Positions 10,102 to 23,200 of a stretch of DNA of 64,000 nucleotides are shown one piece after another. The stretch spans positions 1,707,001-1,771,000 of the forward strand of contig NC_087258.1 of the NCBI RefSeq assembly GCF_037042905.1, given 5' to 3'. Within the stretch, counting starts at the first letter, position 1. Each line of letters begins with the position of its first letter. The translations under genes and the position numbers were made by a program. The stretch is from Lytechinus pictus (lineage: Eukaryota; Echinodermata; Echinoidea; Temnopleuroida; Toxopneustidae). Below the pieces are notes generated by a model. That model was not told where the DNA came from, ran no database searches, and worked only from the letters and a program-made list of their open reading frames with translations.

Positions 10102-12071
10102 GGGGCCTGTTGCATGACGAGATGAGCGATACGTAGGAACGTCCTAGGACCATTCTTCCGAGATAGGAAGATTGGCGACAAATCAGCGCTTTCCGTTTCA
10201 CGAAGGCAATTTTGTCTTCCAAGTCCGCGACATCGTTTGATATCGATAGTATTGGAAAAATATTTAGTCTTCATCGTCACCTGAACCTTTTATTTCTGAA
10301 TGACGACTTTACATAAAATCCGATATTTCAATAAAAGGAGATCAAATAATGTTTTATTTATTACTGATAGTAGAATTGATGTATGGAGCTTACTTTATGA
10401 GGTAAAAAGAGAAAAAACTTTAAAGATTCACAAACATAACTAAATAAAATCGAAATTTTCATTATTTCCCTTAATTAGAACACGGTGTCTTTTTAGAGAC
10501 ACCTTTTATTGATATTTCAACGAAAGAGACCCTTGTCCGACATAAAAATTGATTTAACTAAGTAATTTCGACATTTATTAGTTAAATATCCTGTATTTTT
10601 ATAGAATACTTGTATATAATGATAATTTTGCAAATTATGCGTTAATATGTTATTTGTTAAGGTAAATATAGGGTTTGAATGGAGTAAATAAAATCAACAG
10701 TGTCTGATTGTATGAGACTAAAAAGGAAAATATGAGAGGCTGCGTGTGAAAAATCTAATTTATTTATTTTATTTGTCAGATATAACGCAAGAAAAATGTG
10801 AGTGTTTAGAGTATAAACATACCTCAGTTGCATGGTGAGTAACAGAAGAAAATGAAAATATGAAAATTGCTGCAAACATGTCCAAGTGGATAAAGTAGTA
10901 CTTTGCAATAATAATTAAAACATAGAAAAAGGTGTGAATTAATCCACAATGGAAAAAATACTTTTACAGAAATAATGCTAAATATGACAACGATCATAAA
11001 CGCTGGTCATATTTAAAGATGATCACTTAATTTATGGAAGTTTATATAAGAATATAAGGTTTAAGAAATAACATAAAAAATATATATGTTCAACATTTCA
11101 AAGTTAAGGAGTATAGAGACTATATACGCTATGACATAAGGGCCGAAAGGGGCCTACCCTAAGATTTAAAATGCGCCTCTTCGTATGGACTTTCCATAAT
11201 CTTTTATTTAATGAACTTATCTTCATTTGTAATGATTGTGATGGATTCGTAAGCTATAGGCTTAATCTGTATCTTAAATTCAATATTAGCTGCAGGTTTT
11301 TTGTTTTGTTTCACTGTTTCAAATCCAACAATTAATTTTCATTGATTAAAATAAATCTCAGCAAAAAAAAATAATTATAATGAAAATAAAATAAAAATAA
11401 ATAAATGATTTAGCATGTTTAACATCTTAGTTTTGTTTGTCTTTTTTTTTTGCTGAATGTTATTGAACACATTTTTTACCTTACATAATTTCTTTTAAAG
11501 AAATTTGTTGTTTATCTATAATGAGAAAGCATGAGGGGTCAGCTAAAGAGATATAGGCCTAGTGCCGCCCATTTCAAGTATTTCAAGTTTATTTTTTTAA
11601 TAGAAAAGGGGTGGGGATAAGACGGAGGGAGAATAGAAGAAAACATATTTAAAAAAATATTTGGCCCTTTATACATTACCCCCGGGAATATTACATGTAC
11701 CCCGGAGAAGTTAAAATGACATCCCGCGTTTTTGGTCGTCCTGCCGTGCAAAAAGACGACCTGAAATTGATGACAACTAGCCCCCATATAAAAAATAACT
11801 TGGCGCCATCCCAGATAAAATGCATCAGAGTGCAACCAAAAAATGTTTAGAGGTGATATGTCAGTGTGGCTTGCCGTAAATGCATTTTCTCTCAATGCCG
11901 ACGGTGGCGGGCGGTGTGCAAAGAAGATCATGCCTACGTAGGACATGTCTGGAGGTGTCTTTCCAAGGACCATTCTTCGTATCGCCCAAATCGGCTTTGT
12001 GAAACAGTTGAGCGATATCTCGTTCTTACGTAGAATGGTTCTACGAAAGACCCTTTCATGCAACAGGCCCC
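10102..12071. mobile_element. Element with GGGGCCTGTTGCATGA terminal inverted repeats
   Basis: GGGGCCTGTTGCATGA begins at 10102 and its complement TCATGCAACAGGCCCC ends at 12071. Just inside, AGGACCATTCTTCCGAGATA (left) and AGGACCATTCTTCGTATCG (right) are in direct orientation. So the ends combine inverted and direct repeats. The AT-rich interior has no convincing transposase. No clear target duplication was seen. Confidence 0.5.
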
Positions 12072-12625
12072 TGGTTTACAAGAGGCAATTAACAACTCTG
12101 ATAAATTATGAGAAGAAAATATGAAATACAACCTATTCTTATCACTATAATTGATTTCATTGATCATGTCGACAGTGAAATATGGTTGGTATGTTTGAGT
12201 ACCAGTAGTTCATGGGTTCTGTCATTAAGGTTAGTGAATCAAGAAATGATAAATCTAGACGATGGTTTGTAGTTAGTAACCATCGGCTTTAATCAACGTA
12301 TCTCGGCTTTTTGTTATCTCCGATGGGGGCGCTCTATGCAAAACATTACAGACATAACTAGATGAGCATGGCCCCAATGGGAAACAAAAAAATTAAAGTT
12401 GTTAACATTAAACTCTTTACAGATAAGTTTTTCTACATTTTCATCCGAAGGACGGTCCAGAAATGACCAAGATCACCCATTTAATTTTGGGACAAAAAGT
12501 GCTCTTTTTATATCTTTGATAGTATAGGCACCAATCATGCCAGTCAGAAACCAAGGATAGTCTTTCCTCACAACATATTCTCCAAACATGAACAAGGTGG
12601 AAAGTTAATTCACCTGGACGTCAAG

Positions 12626-13955
12626 CAGGGTGACCAGACGTCCCGTATTTCCCGGGATCGTCTCGTATTTTGCTCCTTTGTCCCGGCGTCCCGACAAACC
12701 CTTCCCGGGACGCCTATTTATCCCGTATTTCAGAATACTGAACAAAACGAAGTCAACACATTTAAAAGTGACGAATTTTCATCAAATAACGCAGATGACA
12801 AAGCAGAGACAATAAAATCGATAACTAATCTTTTGCAAGTTCTGAGGTGATTTTCTTGCTAACCCAATACATTGCAAATGAACTGGCCTCCTGCCTGTGT
12901 GAGGCAGGCTAGCTAGGCATGTAGCGTAGGATCGGAGCAGATTCTCAATGCAAACAATGACATGATAAATGGTTTTTCCACCAAAATAATCACAAAAGCA
13001 GCAGGAAATTTGTATAATTATATTATGGATTCTCAGTTTACTGATTTGGAGATGTAATCGGAGGAAGAAGTTATTCAGAACTAGATCTAGTTGTTTCAGA
13101 TTTCGTTTTGAGTCTTGTTGTGTATGATGCCGCGATGTTTCATCTAATTTTCAAGTTGACAATCTTTCATTTGAAATTTTATCATTATTTCCTATCTTTT
13201 ATTCCTGATCCTTTCTATCTCTCTCTGTGTTCATTTTTCTTTCTTTCCTCCTTTCTCTTATACCTGCCTTATTTATTAATTTTTTTTTCCTTCATTCTTT
13301 CTTTCCTTGAACTTTTTTTGGCTTCCTTCTCCCTACCTCTCCTTTTTCTTTTTGTTCATGCTCTCTTTCCATTATTTTCTTTTTTTATTCTCTCCTCCCC
13401 TTCATTCTTTCCTCCCTCTATTTTCTCCTTTCTTTCATTCTTTATTTTATTTTTCCTTCTAATTCCTTTCCCTTATTATTTCTTTCTTTCCCTCCCTTCC
13501 TTCCCTCCTTCCTGTTTTTTCTTCTTTCTTTTTTTCTTCCTTTCAAAGAATGAGCGAAGGAAACATTTTTCGTTCCTTCATTCGTTCTTTCTTTCCTCCT
13601 CCTTTATTCTTACTTTCTTTTTTTTTCTCTCCTTTATTTTGTCTTTCACACATTTATTGATCTTCCCATCGTTTCTTTTTCCTTCTTTCTAATATATTCA
13701 ATTCAAAGAATGACGGAAACCTTTTTTCTCTTTTATTCTTTCTTTCCTTCTTTAAATTAATTCTAACTTACCTTTATTTTTTTCCTATTTTCCCCTCTAT
13801 TTTTTCTTTCTTTCGTCTTTCTTTCTCTCCTTCATTCTTTTGTTCACCCTTGCTTCCAATTCTTTATATTTTTTCACAAGTCTAACACTGTGTGGCCTTC
13901 TTTGTTGAAGTTTGTCGATTGTCCCGTATTATTTTTGTGAAATCTGGTCACCCCG
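12626..13955. mobile_element. hAT-like non-autonomous element, 1330 bp
   Basis: The 8-bp target duplication ACGTCAAG is intact at 12618-12625 and 13956-13963. The ends are CAGGGTGACCAGA and TCTGGTCACCCCG, matching the CAGGG-type hAT terminus with 8-bp duplication. CCCGTATTTCCCGGGA repeats occur next to the left end and CCCGTATTATTTTTG near the right. The middle (13180-13860) is almost pure pyrimidine on the plus strand, which explains the long Phe/Leu/Ser open frame there. Confidence 0.8.
13180..13860 (+). repeat. Polypyrimidine tract (TTTC/TTCC-rich)
   Basis: About 680 bases dominated by C and T with imperfect TTTCTTTC and CCTTCCTT runs. It forms the core of the hAT-like element. The 194-codon open frame over it is a composition artefact. 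Confidence 0.8.
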
Positions 13956-13963
13956 ACGTCAAG

Positions 13964-15611
13964 TGCTAACTTAAGTTAGAGTAACAGTATTGAGTGTGCC
14001 AAAATTTACTTAAATACAACTTCTGTGTGGGAGGTTGGGAAGGTGCAAGCATGCATTGCAAGTCAGAAAGAGAAGATGCAGTGAACTAGGCGAGGTGACT
14101 TTTTAACGAGTTCCGCACAATTCCAGCGAAAGTCGAATCGGCAGTCCGCGGGAATTGCTGGCGAGAGTATGGTGCGGAACCGTGGCGTTGGCATGGTTGG
14201 TCTCGTCACACTGTTTTTGCGAGAATGAAAACCGAGGAACATGAGGAATGCAATTCTATTTAAGAAAAAAATCCTAAACCAGCAACGCTACTTCTACATT
14301 CTTTCAAATTAAATATCCAAGTCATCCTTAAGGAGACAATCATTACTAGTAAATGGAAATCTAATGGAGAATAGAGTACTTTAAATTTAAAATAAAACAA
14401 CTTACCGGAGTTAAAAACAAACGCGATCTTCCACGGCACGCACACGTGTGTAATTATAGTGTATGGTGGATTGGTGGTGTCTTCAAATCGCAACTGCATG
14501 GAAAATCATCGCTGTGAAAAGAAATTAGGGGGCCTTGGCTGAGCAGAGCTGGAATGCCATATAGGGGTGATAGGGGGCCGATGGGGGGGGGGGGGGGGCG
14601 GGGACATGCAATGCCACAAAACCAAGGAAAATTAAAAGAATTCAGAGCTGTTTTTCACAGGCAGGTGATGTGCACATGTACAGTTGAAAGTGTATCAAAG
14701 TTGCCAAAATTGAATACAAATAGTGTTTACTTTAGCCGAGGCCCGGAGCCGGGGCTTTCAGATGATGTCACAGTGCACGATAGAGGACAAACAATAGACC
14801 AGTTCATAGTTACTTCATGCCCAGGGGGGGGGGGGGTACTTGGATTCGGTTTGGACGGGGGTGTGAGGCTGAAGGTTCCTAACCCATACCCAGTATTACA
14901 GGCCATTTTGGCTAATAAATTTTAAACCACCATGTCACTTATAGTACCAATGACCTTCTTCTGATCATGCGCAGAATCTTCTGATCATACCGAGTGGAAC
15001 CACGAACTGGCTTAATGGAAACCTGTGTTTACATACAATGATTTATCACAGCTAGTTTGAACTGTCCTCCACTGTGACATTGTAAACGCTTATATATTCT
15101 GGTGCATTTATAGGGTATGTGGAAGATGAGACAGATGGTCATGATCAGAGAATGATTTGTTTATGTTATTGTCTTCGTTTAGGGTCCATTTTAACAGTTC
15201 ATGATGTGAGCATGGTATCCACCATATTAACTTTCTGAAGGGCGCACGTTCCATGTTTGTGCTGGAACCAAAGTGGATTGTATATAATGGAAACATCATG
15301 TGACATGAGTACATAAAGGGCCTCAGTCATTCGCCCTTAGTAACTCAGTCATGTAGTAAGGTGTATGCAGTTTTGCCATATGTTACGCAAAATAATTTCT
15401 GTATAAAAATCATTAAGTGCACTGGTAAATTTAATTTCAATTTTCTGTGAAAATATAGTACGATGATGGAATTGATATTACAGGAGAGCAGCTGCTTGCA
15501 ATGTGACATCAAAATAATTAACTGATATACATTTCCACCAAACCTTCAATAATATGCTCCTTTAGTTTGTCAGCTTTAATTGGGCGACTTGATGCCGAGA
15601 TCGAAAGCAGC
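13964..15611. other. Intergenic, low-complexity patches
   Basis: An imperfect palindrome at about 14105-14180 (GTTCCGCACAATTCC against GGTGCGGAAC) and G-runs at 14584-14600 and 14823-14835. No gene recognised. The 123-codon open frame at 14554-14925 spans the G-runs, has no family resemblance and is not called. Confidence 0.45.
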
Positions 15612-15613
15612 TT

Positions 15614-16115
15614 TATCCCTTAACGGGGAAGCTCACTCAGATGTTCGAAAAGCTTGTTAACATACCCGAAAAAATAGTACAAAATATTGGTGAAGGTTTG
15701 AGGAAAATCCATTAAAGAATAAGAACGTTATTAGAATTTCAATTTTTGATTTGTGACATCATATACAAGCAGCTGCTTCATATGTTTTGTATAACATAAA
15801 ATGAAAAAAAATTGTAATGTTTTAATGGTTCATGATGAGCTTATTTAAAATAATTTGTGTTTTGTTGATATACTGAAGGTACAATAAAACCCATTTTCAA
15901 TTTCCTTGAGAAAATGAATTTCATTAGATTTTTTAATATTCACAATACATGGGAAGCTGCTTGCATATGATGTTGCAAATCAAAACAAAATAGAATTCTA
16001 ATTACTTCTTAAATCTCTGAGGGATTTTCCTCAAACATTCACTGATATTTTTGTATTATTTTTCCTGCCATTTTTACTATAAACTTTGTTGTCAGAGTGA
16101 TCAACATCCCCTTTA
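15614..16115. mobile_element. Large imperfect fold-back element
   Basis: Left arm TTAACGGGGAAGCTCACTCA and GGTTTGAGGAAAATCCATTA; right arm inverted, ending CATCCCCTTTAA, with TTTTCCTCAAACATTCACTG. The centre carries GCAGCTGCTT-like blocks in both orientations. About 500 bp, no coding sequence. Confidence 0.5.
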
Positions 16116-16339
16116 ATAGACAATTTATACAAAGCATTTTTTCTAAGCTAAACTGTGATGGGATGTGCTTTCAAGTACAGAAAATAGTATGATCTTCAGT
16201 CAATTGTCAATTGGACTTCATCTACTTTGTCTACAACCAGTTCATCTGCTAATCATTTGAACTAATTTCTATAGCCCACTTTTTTTCTGTAAAGCTACAT
16301 GAATTTGATCTAATATCCACTCAGTGTAACATCACTTTA

Positions 16340-16501
16340 CCTCAGTCACATTTGCTCTAAGGCGGCCGTACGGCGATTCAAAAACTGAAGTTTAAACATT
16401 TTTGCACCAATTACTTAAGTTACACATGGTTTGAATAAAAATGAATAAAACGGCTGTTTTTTACTCACCGTACGGCCGCCTTAGAGTAAATGTGACTGAG
16501 G
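16340..16501. mobile_element. GTCACATTT fold-back MITE, copy 2 (162 bp)
   Basis: TA flanks both ends. The arms CCTCAGTCACATTTGCTCTA and TAGAGTAAATGTGACTGAGG, each followed inward by GGCGGCCGTACGG or its inverse, make a long hairpin. It sits inside the dispersed repeat also seen at about 570-800. Confidence 0.75.
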
Positions 16502-16558
16502 TATAAGTCTATAATAACATGGTTAGATGAACAGTTTATAAACCAAATTTTCATTTGG

Positions 16559-16690
16559 CAAAGCAAGCAAAAGCTTGAGACACCTGTCGGGGGGGGGGGA
16601 GAGAGTCAATTATGATAAGCAGTGGTAGTACCAAGCTTATTGTATTTTGCACACCCCCCCCCCCCCCAAAAAAAAAAAAAAAAAAAGGAC
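16559..16690. repeat. G-run and C-run/A-run tracts
   Basis: A G10 run with GAGAG near 16590-16605, and a C15 run followed by a long A-run at 16655-16688. Simple sequence only. Confidence 0.7.
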
Positions 16691-17162
16691 ATATTTTTTT
16701 CTTCTAAATAATAACTTCAGTATTCTTCTAATGTAACAGCTGTTTAGATGCTTGAATAACAAGTACCAACAATTTAAAAAGATTAATTGCCATATATATA
16801 CATGTAGATCATTAACAAATAAACTGACAATAAAACAAGTAACTCAAGTAATGACTTAAAAATAACGACAAGAATAAAATGTCAAATAATTTGTAATGTA
16901 TTCTTTAGAATATCTCTCTATACAAATTTACATAAATTAAATTCATGTAATGATATCACGGAGCATTTCATGAAAAGTTCAGTCAGAGATTTTCAATGAC
17001 CATTGCTCTCTACCAATCAGATGAAAGGATTTGCAGTAGCTTATAACAATAGCAAAATCAATGACTATTTGTTTCATGAAAGGCTCCCCAGGTATAAAAT
17101 CAAACCTGACAGCACAGAGCTGAAGGGCTACTCAGTAAAAATATCTTCCATCAATATTTGAA

Positions 17163-17300
17163 CCGTTTCATAAACACTTGTTATAATAACAAATGCACAA
17201 TTTCTATAACAAATGTACCATCAGCCGATCGGATTGAAGGATTTTGATAGTTTTTAAAAGTTATTGCAAATTTGTTTATATAACAAGTTTTATGAAACGG
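17163..17300. mobile_element. Fold-back MITE (CCGTTTCATAAA family)
   Basis: CCGTTTCATAAACACTTGTT at the left and AACAAGTTTTATGAAACGG at the right are inverted. The interior AAATGCACAATTTCTATAAC recurs at 57778-57810. Confidence 0.6.
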
Positions 17301-18239
17301 CCCCCAGGTCACGTGACTCAGACTTTGACCAAGGCAAAGGCCAGCAGAGTGTGACCATGGCTGCAAAAACTTACTCTCCCCTTGATATACTAGCTGATGA
17401 GCAGAGTACATGGTTGTTCATTTCACAAGATCATTTGAGAGCAATGCTGATCAGTGGAACCTCAGTAAAGGGCCCTTCTGCAAAAAAGTTACTTTGATAG
17501 AACTTTGCCATCTATTGGTAACTACCATGGTTACAATGTTCAACAGCCAATCAAAATTAAGGCAAGAAGTTGTCATCGTAATGGTTACTTTTGTGTGTCA
17601 GATTATTGACTTTGCCCAAGTCCAATTGCTTATGAGTACAGAAATAAGTTTACTTCAGTGAAATACAAATTAGGTGAATTACAGAGATGCATTTTGCATA
17701 CTCCGGTCTGGTCTGTTTTTTGTTTGTTTGTTTTTATAATTGACAAAAGACAATCATTTTATGTATGGAATATTGAATTTGGAAGCAGACTTAACTGTGT
17801 ATAATAGAATGAATGAAGAAATAAGGATATACAAAAAGATATATGACCTTGGCTTGAATAGATACAGTATAAGCAGAGACTGGAAACTTCAGCCTCTCTA
17901 TTCATTGGTTGTTCCATTAAACCCATTGGCTCCTATTCTGAAACCTGGTTTAACCCTTAAACCATGGTCTAACTCTGTGCTAAAATTATGGGAAGCCATA
18001 AATGTCAAAATTTTGTTTACATTGTATGTTTCTTATGTTTACTAAGCTCTTTCCTCATTCTGTAATACTGAAAAAACTATCTTATCTATCCTTTCCACAC
18101 TGCTATGAATGATTTGGGTGTCAAACGAGCTGATAAGTTGAACCTTTACTGTTAGAGATTTATGTCACAATTGGCTTTCTATAGTTGAACCACAACTTTA
18201 GATCAGAGTTCAAATTAAACCTGAGTAATGAATATGTGC
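17301..18239. other. Intergenic, degenerate repeats
   Basis: Includes a decayed relative of the MITE at 9611-9750 (about 17468-17600) and an AT-rich remainder. The 101-codon open frame at 17740-18045 has no recognisable family and no splice context. Confidence 0.4.
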
Positions 18240-18700
18240 CATTGTATACTGGAACCAAATGATCCTTGTGCAAAGTCTATTGGAATCTCTGAATTCAATT
18301 GTCAACAGGTTAACCAAATGCTTACTGGAACCGGGTGATACATGTGCAAAGTCTATTGGAATCACAGAAATCAGTTGTCAACCGGTTAACCCATTGCTTA
18401 CTGGAACTGGGTGATATGTGTTCAAAGTCTATGGGAGTCTCAGAATTCAGAAGTCAACAGGTTAACCCATTGCCTACTGGAAGAGGATGATCCCTGTACA
18501 AAGCCTATCTGAATCAAACAATTCAGTAGTCAACAGGTTAACCCATTGCTGACTAGAACCGAGTGATACTTGTGCAATATGGGAATCTCAGTAATCAACA
18601 GGTTCACCCATTACCTACTGGAACCAAGCAGTCCCCCTACAAAGTCTATGAGAATCTCTGAATTCAGTAGCCAACTGGTTAAGCGAACTTCTGGATCCTG
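18240..18700. repeat. About 76-bp minisatellite, six units
   Basis: GTCAACAGGTTAACCCATTG recurs about every 76 bases (near 18301, 18377, 18453, 18530, then weaker at 18595 and 18671), with TGTGCAAAGTCTATTGGAAT between. Single related units occur inverted at about 19310-19390 and at about 20330-20400 and 20600-20690. Confidence 0.7.
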
Positions 18701-19775
18701 TGACACAATGGTCAGAGGTTGATCATACAGTCGACTTTCACAATTGACAGTAAACAATGGTCAATGCAATCAATCAATAAAATTTGCCTAAGGGCATTTT
18801 CACGGTAACTGACATTACACGGCACAATTTTACACACTTTTCATTGTGTGTATGATTCATCTCTACAACAACAAATGATGGGAGTTTGCTTAAAATGCCC
18901 CTAAGATCAATTTGTGATACAATGCCCTTGCTCTATGAACCTCCACACACGGAATGGTAAGTGTGGGTTTTTAACCCATTGACCCCTATGCTTGAGCTAG
19001 GGATGGGGTGAGTGGAAAATGTGTGTCATACTTAACCTCAAATGATATCATGTTTGATACATGTAGGTTTAAAAAAAGCTTCCCAGAGCTGCAGAACAGC
19101 TTTGACAACTCCCATCTAGCATAACTGGCAGATACAGTGTATGGTAAAATATCAAACTTACATCAAAACATCTTACAACAGTATAACTGGATGATTAAAT
19201 ACAATACACTGAAGGCAAAATATATAATTTGAATGTTTGACCATTTCTAGACCAGGGTCATCACCTGTTATTTTGTACCTATCAGTCTACCAAAGTTTAT
19301 TAGAATTAAAGAGGCACTTAACTTGTTGACTACTGAATTCTGCAAATCCCATAAGATTTGTAGAGGGATCACCCAGTTCCAGAAGGCGATGGGTTGATTG
19401 AGAAGTCAAGAAAGAAAGGAGGACTATTTTGGAACGATCGACTTGAGTTTGAAACAAGGACAGTCTTATGATAAATGCCATGTTTTCTTGCCCAATGTTT
19501 CGAATTTTGAGAATCAATCAAACAGCTGATCATATGAATTGATTAATTAAAAAATTAACGACACTATCAACACATGCGTGTCATATAAGTGTCGGACAGT
19601 TAATGAAAAGCATTACAAGCGATTGAATGCTAACTGACCAAGCCTGGAACATGTGAGGTAATCACTACCATGTCTTTGACTGTCTGCACGAAGGGAGGGC
19701 AATAAGTATCTAACTGACCAAACTAAAAGTGAACTGCATTTTTCATTATGAAACAAATAAGCATAATATAGGGTA
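18701..19775. other. Intergenic, nothing further recognised
   Basis: Unique-looking AT-rich sequence apart from one inverted minisatellite unit near 19310-19390. Confidence 0.45.
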
Positions 19776-19781
19776 TTTATT
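19776..19781 (-). terminator. Candidate polyadenylation signal of the fumarase gene
   Basis: AATAAA on the minus strand about 285 bases after the fumarase stop codon. It is the nearest canonical hexamer that I see downstream. Confidence 0.4.
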
Positions 19782-20063
19782 CGGATTTAACAATCACAAT
19801 ACATGCTAAAAATCTAGGACTTAAAAGTGGGGAGAATTTTGACAACGACAAGTTTTTGTTTCATCATATATGTAGGAACAACCATGCTTTAATCTAGTTT
19901 CTAAAAATAATAAAGCACCATATTCATGCCAGCTGTACTCAAGTCGGGATGATTGCAGAGCAATGGACACTGAATCAACGTTTGTTATGTTCAAGGACAA
20001 ACCCAGCCATGATGGAAAAATCAGTCTACAGTTCTTGAGTTCTTGAACCCTCAATGGTATCAA

Positions 20064-20282
20064 TCATTCCACCTGCCACTGCTTAAAGAAATCATTCCCC
20101 TTGTCATCGACCACGATAAAAGCCGGGAAGTCCTCCACCTCGACTCTCCAGATAGCCTCCATGCCTAGTTCCTCATACTCCAATACCTCAACTTTCTTGA
20201 TACAGTTCTGAGCTAAGATGGCTGCCGGACCACCGATAGAGCCGAGGTAGAAACCACCATGAGTCTTACATGCCTTGGTGAC
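20064..20282 (-). CDS. Class I fumarase exon 10 (C-terminus)
   Basis: Encodes [38 protein letters not shown] and [13 protein letters not shown], ending TGA at 20066-20064. The acceptor is ttcacag. Confidence 0.95.
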   Translation of the reverse strand, partial: VTKACKTHGGFYLGSIGGPAAILAQNCIKKVEVLEYEELGMEAIWRVEVEDFPAFIVVDDKGNDFFKQWQVE

Positions 20283-23200
20283 CTGTGAAACAAGAGTAGG
20301 GAAGGGTAGAAAATCGGTTAATCAGACTTCTGAACTCTGGAATACCCTCAGGCATTGTACATGGACCACCCAGATCCAGTAGACAATGGGTTAATAGATT
20401 ATAATGGCATGTCAGAGAAGCACCTGATTAAGCTGACCTCGAGGTTAGATCATCTGCCCCGCACATGGAAGGTTTCAGGTTCAGACCAGCAGTTGGTTAA
20501 TACCAACAAAAATTTAGTCATAACTATTTCCTTCTTAGGTGCTCGTAAGTGCAAATGTAGGGAAATTAAATGAAAGGAACTACTACAAGGCCCAGATTTA
20601 CAAGAGGATTAACCCGTTGACTGTTGAATTCTGTAATTCTCATATATTTTTTACAGGTACCAGCCAGTTCTAGAAGTCAGCGGGGTAAATTATGAGGGTG
20701 TACTCTAAAATATACCCAAATACTGGTAAGTACACATTGTCCCTGTATACAACTAATATAAATGGATCATACTCAGTATGCCTGCATGATTACTGTGGAA
20801 AAGATTAATATCACCCTATATACTTAAAAAAAAATAATAATAATAAACATAGTCCCAAATACAAGAACACAAATGATAGACAAGTTAAAACGAACAGTGT
20901 AAACATTAAAGATTAAAGGAACGCATCTTAACCCCCCCCTCGACAATTTTTGCGATATATCTGCTGCGCAAATTTTTTTGACCTCGCCGCTCACTGACTT
21001 TTTACTTTCAAGTCTCGCGCAAATTTTGAGACCAAATTTGTGACGCCCGGGTACGCGGTTACGACATTACGCAACATTATGTAAGTGCATGTCAGACCCA
21101 AAATTGCTCATAAACGTGATTTCATGTACAAATCCAATGCAAATTGTGTATTTGGCCAAAATTCATAAATGTATCATATTTCTACTTTTAATGATCAAAC
21201 TTAATTAATTTTGCCTTGTTTATGATTAGAATTAAGTCTGGAACGATTTCCATTGAAAAAACAATAAAAAACAAAAAGTAAAAAAACAGGGAAATACATA
21301 AGAAATTTAAAAAACAATTAAATACATAAGAAATCGGTCTTGGTACCAGAATTTTTTTCATTCACAATTGTTAGGAATGCTATAAAGAATATTTTCACCA
21401 AAAAATAGCATTCTAGGAGCTTTATTTAGTGAATCAGAGCAAAAAGTAGGATTTCATGAATAAATTAGCATAATTAATTCATATAAAATAAAAATATATG
21501 AATTCAGTGAAATTTACCAATGCAACTGCGTAGATTACGTCATTCTCTACCATCATGCAAATTTTCGTTGTGATCGCGCAATCCACGGCTGAGATCTTAA
21601 GGGGGGGCCATAATGCCCCCCCCCCCCCCCCGGGAATGACAAGAATCAGAATACCCCGGGAGATTGAGGGTTAAAGGTTAAAATTTTCCAAGATGCCTTT
21701 GACCAAATCCACAAAGCTTTGAGCCTCACTAAAAATTCAATCAAGAATTTACAACTTTTCTTCTGTTCCCTTTGACCAAGATGTCTTGTAACCCCAATAC
21801 AACAAGCTTTTAACCAAATTAAACAATCAAGAACTTACATCTTTACTTCGGTTCCCCTTGGCTAACATGACCTTTGACCCTCCAGCTGCCTGGAACGAGT
21901 TGACATAAGAGTCCATTCTTCCTGCTGTTGTAGGTCCAAAAGATCCAGACGCATAACCCTATAATCATGTGAAAGACAACAAATCATCAGACACAGTATT
22001 TTCTCACAAACTCTAACTAGAAAAAGATATTTAAGCCTATCACGCCATAACACATGGTCAAAGTAACTATGACACATTTTTTAACTAATCACATTTTGCA
22101 TTTAATTTCAAAGTTCCAAAGTAAAATTTATTTGAACATCAGCAAAATGCTTGGAATACTAAAATCAGAGTTATGCTTTGCTGCAAGCCTTCTGGTCCGA
22201 GTAAAGTCTAAATCGTCTTCGAATTGCAGCCAAAGAGGAAGTCATTATGATTAGGATTTGAATCTGCTTCCGTCCTTACAGGGAGGCTAGAAATAAACTG
22301 GAATTTTTATTTAGTATTCATATCACGATTCAGAACTATCATCGTTAAGATTGCATAGGTTGAAATATCATATCACATGCAATTACAACTTCTTTAAAAT
22401 TGGGTTGCAACAGATCCTGTAGTGTGCATCAGGCTGTAGTCATCATTAAAGAGTTATCTCCAAAACTAAAAAAATAATTACAAGGTTTGCTGAATTAAGA
22501 CTTTTTTAATTCTCATGTCAACTTAATTGAAGATTTTTTTCAATGAGATTTATTGCTACCCATGTAGGATTATGACTTCATGGACATACAGTCATGCTTT
22601 ACTCTGACACAAATGAAATTTTACATCACAGCAAAGATTACCTCCTGATCATCCAACCGTCAACATATACCACATAAAAATATTATATCAAATTATCTGA
22701 AAGTCAGTACATTTTCGGGACACATATAACAGTTGTGTGTTCATGATGATTGTTTTTTTCGTTAAATCAACGATTTTTGAGGTGGAAAGTCTTTTTCTGA
22801 CTCACTAGGCATAAATAATGCATATTATCACTCAAGCACAGATCCAGGGGGTTGCTAAAGGTGTGAGCACGCCCTATTAACTATGAAAATATAATGGTGT
22901 ACCCCATAGAATACCTTATTGCCGTAAAATGAGTGATGACCCTTTTTTTGGGGGGGGGGAGAGGCTTGTCATGCTTTCTGGGAGACAAAACATCCTTCAT
23001 TTTTGACTGATTACTTTTTGGGGACGAATTCGCACCCCATAAAAGTCAGAATCTGGACTTGTGCCTGTCACTATTATTATTATCATCATTCTAACCTCTG
23101 GAGTCTTTGCAGGTCCTGCATAGTAGACTGGATGATCCTTCATGTACTGAGGAAGCCCTTCACCAGCATCCAACCGCTCCTGGAGCTTGGCATGGGCGAT

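Noticed and set aside
13108..13692. 194-codon plus-strand open frame of Phe, Leu and Ser
   Set aside because: It lies over a polypyrimidine tract in a hAT-like element; a translation of simple sequence.
14554..14925. 123-codon plus-strand open frame
   Set aside because: It crosses two long G-runs that provide Gly stretches; no family or splice evidence.
21865..21880. TGACCTTTGACCC DR1-like match
   Set aside because: It is coding sequence of fumarase exon 9 (Gly-Gly-Ser-Lys-Val-Met region), so it is a coincidence.
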